A stretch of DNA of 64,000 bases, taken from NCBI GenBank assembly GCA_037951105.1, contig JBAMJV010007191.1, positions 26,252 through 90,251 on the forward strand, written 5' to 3'. Under the pieces are notes generated by a model that was not told where the DNA came from, ran no database searches, and worked only from the letters and a program-made list of their open reading frames with translations. Below are positions 56,884 through 64,000 of the stretch, in pieces. Positions within the stretch are counted from its first letter, which is position 1; the number at the start of each line of letters is the position of its first letter. The stretch is from Echinarachnius parma. Lineage: Eukaryota; Echinodermata; Echinoidea; Clypeasteroida; Echinarachniidae. A program made the translations under genes and the position numbers.

Positions 56884-57066
56884 TACCGTATTTGCCGGTG
56901 TATAAACCGCACCTGTGTATTAACCGCACCCCCCCCCGCCCCCCCCCCCCCCCCCCCAAAAAAAGTGCGGTTAATACGCTATAAACCGCACCTGTGTATT
57001 AACCGCACCACCATTTTTTTTTTTTTTTTGAAAAAAGGTGCGGTTAATACACCAGCAAATACGGTA
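56884..57066. mobile_element. Palindromic MITE (TACCGTATTTGC ends)
   Basis: TACCGTATTTGCCGGTGTAT at the left is inverted at the right (ATACACCAGCAAATACGGTA). GTGCGGTTAATAC and its inverse are repeated inside around poly-C and poly-T tracts. It lies in a candidate intron. Confidence 0.85.
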
Positions 57067-57408
57067 TGTTTTCATTTAACTAATTTCCGATTGAGTTAAT
57101 TCGACGTATTGCATTAACTGGCCACCTACTTCCACTGTTACTGTTATGTGTTATATGTTTATCTTGCATATTATCACTTAATACAATTTCATAATCTACT
57201 AAAATATTTTCTGACGCAGTTTTTTGCTTTACTGATGTTATATAATGAGCTAATAATACATAATGTAATATTTTACTTTAGTATATTGAATAAGTAAATA
57301 AATACAAAATACAAAAACTATGGATGAGTACGTATTGTACGTAAAGTACGATCTGCATACATCATACTTATAATTTTCAAAATACTGTAAAGCATACGAT
57401 TGTGCAAC
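57067..57408. other. Candidate intron, no feature
   Basis: AT-rich; nothing recognised. Confidence 0.45.
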
Positions 57409-57417
57409 TATCCATAC

Positions 57418-57647
57418 CTTCCGAATCGACAATGCACTGGACTATGTCATCGCAGTATCTACCGATTGGACGACTTGGACGGCAGCTGGAGCTTGGATTC
57501 AAGCTTGATGCAGATCTTTACAAAGTCATCGCAAGATACTTGTTCCAGATTGAGCGTCACATTGAGGAGTGGGAAGGTCTCGGTCGGACTCGTGTGGTTG
57601 AACAATAGGCTGGCGTATGATTCTGGAATGGCAAGCCTCAATACCAT
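57418..57647 (-). pseudogene. Candidate exon with Cys-containing ectodomain-like peptide, frame broken
   Basis: On the minus strand, acceptor CCATACCTTCAG and donor GGAAG|GTATGG bound 230 bases. One frame reads LLNVTLNLEQVSCDDFVKIC and stops at TAG near 57455. An overlapping second frame continues GRYCDDIVQCIVDSE to the donor, so one indel separates two plausible parts. The borders coincide with a 13-base inverted repeat (57409-57421 and 57650-57662), which may instead mean a small mobile element. Its place between two other minus-strand exon candidates supports an exon. Confidence 0.35.
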
Positions 57648-57662
57648 CTGAAGGTATGGATA

Positions 57663-58461
57663 TGAGTAATTGGATAAAAACATGTCCTTCTTTGCAATAT
57701 GTTACTGTATCTCAAATTACCACATCCTCCAAATCCAATTGGAATGTAACAATCTAGTACTAATACGGGAATCCGGGTGAGTTGTGAATAAAGAGTCTAT
57801 AGAGACTTTACAATCGAGAAGGTAATTGGTTATCAATAGAAGCATCGGACAGGCTTGAGTTTTTTCGAAGTTCATTTCGCTGAAAGAATTGTAACGATTG
57901 AAATGTTGAGATGTTAAACTATCCAATGGACATTCGTTACCGTGTAGAAAATTTAAAAACAATGAGTAAATGAATAATATTTTTGCATATTTGCTCATCA
58001 CTAGGCAATTTAAACGTCCATTTTGCCTAATATTGTTACACAATACCCAGTCGAATCATATCATAACAATATACATTGTATCAACCATTCATCATATTTT
58101 AAACATGTCAACAAAGCAACTATAGATCCCTTAACAAGGATCTTTCACACATTGTGACAATGTTGAACAAAACTACAAGAATTTTGTGATGTTAGTGTCC
58201 GGATTTTTAATATAGTTTTGTTAAGCTCAGTGCAATGAAAATGTCAACATGCTACTTCACTCATTACTCGGCCATTATCATGAACATCAGTAGTAATTCG
58301 AATTGTTTACATATTATTCAGATCACAAACATACACATTGTATCAACCATTAATTACGCGTTGAAAATGTCAACACAGTAACTTTCACATGTTAGTATTA
58401 GTGGAATTATAATAATTACTGTTGTTATTAATATTGCTATTACTATTTCCAATCGCTTTAC
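57663..58461. other. Candidate intron, no feature
   Basis: The 108-codon minus ORF at 57717-58043 has no motif. No repeat recognised. Confidence 0.45.
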
Positions 58462-58637
58462 CTGCGAGTTCATCCTCATTAGCATTAGCGGGCTGGGATG
58501 ATGAATTTTAGGTTGCTGAAATTAACGTTGCCGCTCGTTACTTCAACCGTTGCAGACATTATTACAAAAGCGCCGCCACCGATAGTAACCGGGTCATCAG
58601 GATACACGATGACAGCTCTTACCAACGAGACAGACGC
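58462..58637 (-). pseudogene. Candidate exon, extracellular domain-like, one frame break
   Basis: The minus-strand acceptor CATTTTTAG precedes a 50-codon frame starting ASVSLVRAVIVYPDD, then TIGGGAFVIMSATVEV and FSNLKFIIPAR, to TAA at 58485-58487. A strong donor GCAG|GTAAAG follows at 58461. Shifting frame by one base at the stop gives NANEDELA up to the donor, so either this is the last exon or a single inserted T breaks an internal exon. The VI(M)SATV...NFSNL...P pattern is faintly like a GAIN-type region, which in adhesion GPCRs follows EGF repeats. That is a guess only. Confidence 0.45.
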
Positions 58638-59284
58638 CTAAAAATGAGTGATATACATTTATTATAAGAATAACTTGTATCTTTACCAAATGAACAAGCA
58701 CATCTTATAATGGCAATGATGAAATATACAGCATGGCGTCAACAGTAACAAATTGTTTTTCCATTGCGCGTAGTAACTAAACTGGCTTTAGTCGATCTAA
58801 TATAGCGCACCAGCATTTCAATGAATATATATATTCATGTAAGAAACGCGTTTACTTGTTAAGGACACATGCTGGTTAATAGGACCGTACCGAACGAATG
58901 GAGAGCATTCTTGTTCTCAAACTAAAAAACTCTGTTGTTATATTTGCATTGAGTCTTATAACGCTATAGCGGTTGACAAGTAGTACTTTCTGGACTACTA
59001 ATATCATCATTACAATGGAATAAACGATACGTAGCTCAGCATGTATACGAATAATTTGAAAGATTCTTAACACAGGTATTTACGATATAATTTTTACTGT
59101 AACATTGTAACGCTTATTAAATGCATAGAATAGGGTGCAATTACTGTATTCACTTAGTACCAACACAGTTAGAACTGTAGGTGATCGTGTGTATTACTTA
59201 TATCATTCAAATAAAAAAAAAGTATTTATTTGAATAACTCCTGTACATTTTAACTAAATTTGTTTTGATAACCCTACCGGAAAG
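58638..59284. other. Candidate intron, no feature
   Basis: No coding block or repeat recognised. Confidence 0.45.
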
Positions 59285-59541
59285 AACACAGCGTGCCACA
59301 GTGTGAACACAGTTTTGAAGACACCATTGGACCAGTGTCTTCGCCGTGTGAAAACTAACTTACACTGTGACCAGACTGTGGGTGCACTGTCGTCACAGTG
59401 TGAAATCGTCAACGCTCATAACGTGTGAAATAGTGCGACATACTGTATAGTGTGTGTCACAAATGTGATGTGTGTTCACTGTAAAAACGCTCCAAGTTAA
59501 CACAGTCTATGCTGTGTGTTCACACTGTGGCACAATGTGTT
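59285..59541. mobile_element. MITE with ~28-bp TIRs rich in CACAGTGTG
   Basis: AACACAGCGTGCCACAGTGT and the right end CACTGTGGCACAATGTGTT are inverted copies, with GTGAACACA following. Short CACTGTG/CACAGTG words recur across the interior. It lies within the introns of the minus-strand EGF gene. Confidence 0.75.
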
Positions 59542-59609
59542 TTTTTCCCATAGAATGATCAAAACAAATGTATATTTATATATAAACTGCATAATTGTAC
59601 CACAAATAC

Positions 59610-59640
59610 CTGTTGAGCTAGGAAGTGATGTCCGGTATCG
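59610..59640 (-). other. Possible 31-nt microexon
   Basis: On the minus strand CTCGTTATAG precedes 31 bases and ACAG|GTATTT follows. One frame reads RTSLPSST, similar to the peptide of 60217-60243. The length breaks the phase, so it may be damaged or false. Confidence 0.2.
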
Positions 59641-60216
59641 CTATAACGAGGGAATTAAAAATAATCAAAATATACAGTTATTAACATTTATAGTAACAAA
59701 TTAACAAGTACATAATACGATTCCGTACAGAAAGCAATTTGTTCTAGAATACTGCAGCATGTTCATAATAGAGGTACAGTACATTTATCAAATGACTCTC
59801 AATTTCGTATTACACTTTATTAAGTTACCAGGCATACATTGTGATCATGGCAGATCTTAAATACACTTTTTACCGAATATGCAAACACTACATTCATAAT
59901 TTGCACATTTTCAGCTGGGCACTGTTAATTGTAATAACCAAAACAACTATATACACGATAACGGATTGAATAATGATTGTCATCAATATTGGTTCATGAA
60001 GCATTTCCGGTATTAACATAGTTAAATTGGTATAATAATGTTCATTATAACCAAGTATTAGTGCCACATAGCAACATGTCGTGTTCTGTATGTAGCCTAT
60101 AACACACGCCACAATCTACCCGTTAGTTAGTGGTAACACATTTATGTTTTGTTATGCAATCGACAGGTCAATTCCTTTTTAAAACATGAATACAAACTGG
60201 AAATCTGATACTATAC

Positions 60217-60243
60217 CTGTGAAGCTCGGAACGGATGTCGGCA
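60217..60243 (-). other. Possible 27-nt microexon
   Basis: On the minus strand a strong pyrimidine tract and acceptor (TTATCTTCTGTCTAAAG) are followed by 27 bases and a donor (CACAG|GTATAG). In phase 1 it encodes PTSVPSFT, a Ser/Thr/Pro linker, and keeps phase 1-1 like the EGF exons upstream. Short, so low certainty. Confidence 0.3.
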
Positions 60244-60683
60244 CTTTAGACAGAAGATAAAAGAGAACATAAGAATTAATGTGTCAATTATACCTCGTTG
60301 TTTTATATGTCACACTAGCCCTGAATAAAGTATGTTCCCCACGGGAGAATAAATAGGCGAACATTAATTATGAGTGTGTCCAATTTCAATACAATTGTTT
60401 GAAAATAACATCCTATTTCCTATCATAATTGCGTTATTTAAATCGAAACGTAAGTATCATTGTTTTTTTTTGTTGTGGATACTTTTTTTGACTGAACTAT
60501 TCCACGAACAGTTTCATACGATGACATTTTCTGAAATGTTTGAATGGATGTACATACAAATTGACCAGATTAATCATCAGTGGGATAACTTTAGTCAATG
60601 ATACAAATAACCAAATGTCCAGTATCCGTTCCGAGACGTTTCATAACTATACAATTTATACAGCCAATTGCCGTCAGTGTTAA

Positions 60684-60769
60684 CCCCGTTCCCTACGAGT
60701 TTATTAAATCCCCATAGACTTTTGTACACAACCCACTCTCGGTTCCCGTGGTCAAGGGGTTAATGCAAA
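60684..60769. mobile_element. 86-bp TTAA-bounded element with CCCCG ends
   Basis: TTAA at 60680-60683 and 60770-60773 encloses CCCCGTTCCC and GGTCAAGGGG. CCATAGACT inside recurs in the sequence at 63924-64000, which also starts TTAACCCG, so both may belong to one family. Confidence 0.5.
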
Positions 60770-60831
60770 GCTCACTGCACAATACTTACAGACAAAGTGT
60801 CCCTTGAGAGTTATGGTTTAAAGGGGTTAGT

Positions 60832-61359
60832 ACAGTTTAGGTAAGGCTGAACTTTAATACCAAAAACATGCACAATTAACATTTACAACTAATAGTTTAA
60901 ACTCCACCATGCTTGAACAGGTATACACAATTACAAACGACTAAGTAAAAAACCTGTTATCATTCAAACAGAAGCAATTAAAAACAGAAGAGGGAGCTCT
61001 CTAAAAAGGCATTGGTTTCATCGTTTTCATACAAGTATATGCAGTGATGTTTTTGTTGACATAATGATTAAATAGAGAGATCATCAACAACTATTTATAA
61101 CCGCTTTTGAACATTTTGAAAAAGTGTAAGCATTTTAAAAATTTGTTTTAACAATCATCGGCAAAATGTGGGTCCCAAATTTATAACGATCGGATGTATT
61201 TATTGATATTTTAGCCATTTCTTAACCGATTTTGACAAAATAAAGTTTATAATGCCAGTAAAAGCTCATGTCTCTTATATTCGAGACTCTGTTTTTCATT
61301 ACATCACAAAACTAATTGTCTTGGTGCAGCGCCCTCTCTACCAAACCTGAAGTACCCCT
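60832..61359 (+). mobile_element. TTAA-flanked ~530-bp MITE, complete copy
   Basis: TTAA at 60828-60831 and 61360-61363. Ends AGGGGTTAGTACAGTTTAGG and CCTGAAGTACCCCT. More diverged than the 20-kb and 26-kb copies. Intronic in the minus-strand gene. Confidence 0.88.
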
Positions 61360-61732
61360 TTAACTGGTCTACAATAACATCGCGCTCTGGACCATACAGG
61401 ACATAAATACTCAACTACCGAGTATACCATCACTCAAATGTCAATGGTCACTTCGATTGGATGCATAATCAACGATATTGCCGGTGGCAGAAACATTATG
61501 ATAATCATCAGTGGAGCAGGTAAAATTACACAGGTGTTAAACTGGTTTATTAGCCTCCTTAGCCCGTTTTAAGTTGCGGGACATTATTACTATCAATTGT
61601 CATAGGTCTATAATTGTGGCTGAACTTTCTAGATATGGATAGAATTATGTAAAATCATGTAAAGCATCATACTATTAGATTATGATTGCAACACATACAT
61701 GTATGATATGCAATACACTTACAGACACAAGT

Positions 61733-61966
61733 GGATCCATTTGCCGTGTATCCAGCTCTACAGGAACAGGTGTAACTACCCTCCGTGTTATTGCAGTCGG
61801 CATTCGCCTGGCACATCTCGGAGGATACAGAGCACTCGTCCAAGTCGGTACAGGTCAACCCATCGCCAGTATACCCGGTAATGCCAGGTACACTGGAAGG
61901 AACCGTCAGTGTCCGTGCAAGTCGCACTTGCGGAGCAAGGTGTGGAGACTACGCATTCGTCAATGT
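61733..61966 (-). pseudogene. Exon coding two EGF-like (Ca-binding) modules, one frame break
   Basis: On the minus strand an AG acceptor (CCTCTAG) and consensus donor (GTCT|GTAAGT) bound 234 bases. The first module begins with the calcium-binding signature [11 protein letters not shown], then [13 protein letters not shown]. After a small deletion near 61890 the frame changes and reads [19 protein letters not shown], then [18 protein letters not shown] and GYTANGSTC. DxDEC with the (D/N)T(D/E)GS(F/Y)xC hydroxylation/aromatic pattern marks EGF_CA, used in extracellular adhesion or matrix proteins. Ends in phase 1. The lost bases cover part of the fifth-cysteine region of the first module. Confidence 0.85.
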
Positions 61967-62343
61967 CTAGAGGAATGTGAAATAAAATGATAAACGAAGT
62001 AAAGGGATATATATTAGATGAGATTTTATTGTAGATTGGAAGGTGGCTGAAGGGGTTGACATCTAAACACAAATGTATTACACAATGTAAACAGGTCAAT
62101 GGCATGCTTAATTATTGTAATTTTAAGCGGATGTTGTAATAATTGCAGGTATAAATTGGACGCTTAAATATATATATATACTATATATATAAAAAGGATA
62201 TATCCAAAACAGTTCCTCATTGAGATTAATATGTAGAAACAAAATTGTTTTGTTAGACACCAAGCCGAAGAACTCGTATGTTGGCTAACCCTTCATATTT
62301 GTTTAGTTTTGTATGGAATTAACATAAGTGAACGTACTTATAC

Positions 62344-62571
62344 ACGGTGCTCCCCACATAGCCACTGTTGCAGGCGCAAGCATACGATCCGGGTTGTTGA
62401 CACACGATGAGTGCTGTGGGCACACTTCGGCTACGCTGCATTCGTTGATATCCGAACGAAGCGAATCCGTCACCAGTGAATCCGGGCATACAGGTACACG
62501 AGAAAGACCCAGCTGTGTTTTGTACACTGGGCATTTCAGGTGACAGGGCGATGCCTGACACTCGTCCAAAT
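62344..62571 (-). pseudogene. Exon coding two EGF-like (Ca-binding) modules, several frame breaks
   Basis: The minus-strand acceptor TATCCGAAG and a donor near 62343 (GTATAAGT) bound about 228 bases. The pieces, in three frames, are DLDECQASPCHL, then NAQCT, then NTAGSFSCTCMPGFTGDGFA, then SDINECSVAEVCPQHSSC and VNNP, then GSYACACNSGYVGS. Together they give the cysteine order of two EGF_CA modules, but at least four single-base indels are needed. The first codon is completed by the phase-1 end of the exon at 63383. The last cysteine is unclear, so the exact donor is uncertain. Confidence 0.85.
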
Positions 62572-62757
62572 CTTCGGATAAATCAAGACAACTATGTTAT
62601 TGTTTTCAAGTCTATAATGTTTGTGCTCACGTTATTTTTTACCTCATGCTTCTTTATATCGCTTACTTAATCATATCCATTGAAATGAGTGTTGTTCTCT
62701 TTTGTCTTCTTCTTATTCACATTGTTATTATTACTATCGGTATTATTCTTATTATTA

Positions 62758-63242
62758 TAGAATGGGTTGATAAATCTCTACAATCTGATTGGTTGAGACG
62801 CAAAATTTGTGCAGACAATAATTGTACTGGATGCATGAAAAGTCATGCGTCCGGTAAAAAAATCATGCGTCCGGTAAAAATGTCATGGCTCCGGTAAAAT
62901 TTTTCATGCGTCCGGTAAACAAATCATGCGTCCGGTAAAAAATTTCATGCGTCCGGTAAAAAATGTCATGCGTCCGGTAAAATTATTTCATGCATCCGGT
63001 AATTTTTCTAATTTTTAATTTTTTTGACTTTTTGGGGGGCGTAACAATGCCCATTCTATAAACAGATGATGCGAAGTTTATTTCGTGGGTCGGTGGAAGG
63101 TGTTTTGCACGCGGTAACTATGGAAACTAGTCTAAACCCACTCGGCTTCGCCTCGTGGGTTTAACAGTTCCATGTTAAACAGTTACCTTGTGCAAACAAT
63201 TCCTACCGACCCCCACTCATAACCTGCGCATCATTTGTATAC
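62758..63242 (+). mobile_element. Composite element with CATGCGTCCGGTAAA array, copy 2
   Basis: TA at 62756-62757 and 63243-63244. Same order as 22194-22687: TAGAATGGGTTGATAAATC, eight 15-base units at about 62838-63003, GCCCATTCTATA, then the hairpin ending TTTGTATAC. It lies in the intron between two EGF exons. The arrays of the two copies differ in unit spacers, while their flanks are nearly the same. Confidence 0.9.
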
Positions 63243-63382
63243 TAATCAATCATAATTTTCAATGTGTTCAAAGTATTTCTGGAATTGTCCATCGATAACT
63301 CTTCAGAAAAGAAATACATTTATATGCCAACAATATACAAACTATTTAGAGTGAATGAAAAGTTAAAAGCCCATTGATGTAC

Positions 63383-63527
63383 CTTCGCATGCAGTACCAC
63401 CAACAAGTCTGTATCCAGTACTGCTGCAGACACAAGAGGTTATTCCATTCATACGACGGCAAAACATGCTGATGCCTGACACGGGTTCGCCACTCCCAAG
63501 ATAAGAGCATGTTGTCCGTATTATCAC
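63383..63527 (-). CDS. Exon, Cys-rich EGF-like or related module (intact)
   Basis: On the minus strand a pyrimidine-rich acceptor (CTATTTTACTACAG) and donor (CGAAG|GTACAT) bound 145 bases, 48 codons plus one base (phase 0 to phase 1). The frame reads VIIRTTCSYLGSGEP, MFCRRMNGITSCVCSSTGYR and ends GGTACE, so the next exon gives D-LDEC, a normal EGF_CA start. Cysteines CxC...GYR...GxxC resemble the second half of an EGF-like module. No indels here. More upstream exons are expected beyond 64000. The full gene is not identifiable from these modules. Confidence 0.75.
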
Positions 63528-63613
63528 CTGTAGTAAAATAGTTTTTAATTGATTAAACGATTATATTCCGATAGTAAGGGACTATTTTTACTGATGCGTA
63601 TACCTCTAATGTA

Positions 63614-63908
63614 ATACAGCATCTCTTCTTCTTCTTCTCTTCTTCTCTTCTTCTTCTCCTTCTTCTTCTTCTTCTCCTTCTTCTTCTCCTTCTTCTCTCT
63701 CCTTATCTTCTTCTTCTTCTTCTTCGTCTACTTTCTTCTTCTTCTTCTTCTTCTTCTTTCTTCTTCTTCTTCTTCTTCTTCTTCTTCTTCTGTCTTTCTT
63801 CTTCTTCTGTCTTCTTCTTCTTCTTCTTCTTCTTCTTCTTCTTCTTCTTCTTCTTCTTCTTCTTCTCTCTTCTTCTCTTCTTCTTCTTCTTCTTCTTCTT
63901 CTTCGTCT
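63614..63908. repeat. Long (TTC)n / (GAA)n tract
   Basis: About 295 bases of TTC and TCT with few interruptions, pure polypyrimidine for most of its length. It lies in an intron of the minus-strand gene, where the transcript would read GAA. The (GTC) interruptions near 63725, 63790 and 63905 split the run. Confidence 0.95.
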
Positions 63909-63923
63909 TCTATCGTCTTAACC

Positions 63924-64000
63924 CGTTGAGGACGAATTGATTTTGTTTAACACGCATTCTCCATAGACTCAAGCCCGAGTATAGTGACGGTATTGTGACG
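63924..64000 (+). mobile_element. Left end of a TTAACCCG-type element (cut by window edge)
   Basis: CTTAACCCGTTGAGGACGAA begins a block that shares CCATAGACT with the 60684-60769 element. The other end is outside the window. Confidence 0.35.

Noticed and set aside
57402-57651. Plus-strand ORFs (IARYLFQIERHIEEW) as a death-fold-like exon
   Set aside because: Helix-like composition only; no conserved family residues, and the minus strand offers equally good splice borders and cysteine-containing frames.

Overview
This is a non-coding, AT-rich, intron- and repeat-dominated stretch of an animal nuclear genome. Spliced exons with GT/AG borders, EGF-like (calcium-binding type) modules, non-LTR retrotransposons, a Penelope-like element with a GIY-YIG domain, tRNA-derived SINEs and many short inverted-repeat DNA transposons point to a marine invertebrate. 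The SINE type and MITE load would suit a deuterostome such as an echinoderm, but the species cannot be fixed from sequence alone. No prokaryotic gene, operon, CRISPR array or virus was seen.

Layout. 0-2 kb: a decayed LINE with reverse transcriptase. 2-8 kb: satellite-like DNA (hairpin family, ~158-bp tandem repeat, 15-bp minisatellite, ~260-bp repeat) plus a foldback carrying TTAGGG repeats. 9-10 kb: a ~1-kb transposon-like palindrome nest. 10-20.5 kb: SINE remnants and copies of a TTAA-flanked ~530-bp MITE. 20.60-20.69 kb, minus strand: a convincing first exon (start codon, signal peptide, splice donor) of a secreted or membrane protein whose other exons I could not find. 20.97-48.2 kb: a long tandem duplication (copy A 20.97-37.6 kb, copy B 37.6-48.2 kb). 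The copies differ mainly by mobile-element insertions, so each copy preserves empty sites for the other. A holds a LINE, a TTAA element, a Penelope-like element and a mariner-type foldback. B holds two small MITEs and a 1.85-kb foldback composite. 48-56 kb: a pogo-like MITE, a 720-bp inverted repeat, a LINE fragment split by a MITE, and TTAA-flanked elements. 56.5-63.5 kb, minus strand: exons of an EGF-module protein gene entering from beyond the right edge. One exon is intact; two EGF exons and two downstream candidates carry frame breaks.

The genes form no pathway. The main biology is the transposon archaeology: insertions can be dated relative to the tandem duplication, and several non-autonomous families are defined to the base by paired filled and empty sites. 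An alternative for the duplication is two haplotypes wrongly joined in the assembly. The most unusual element is a ~490-bp unit present twice (22194-22687 and 62758-63242). It has TA flanks, an internal array of about eight CATGCGTCCGGTAAA repeats, and a terminal hairpin.
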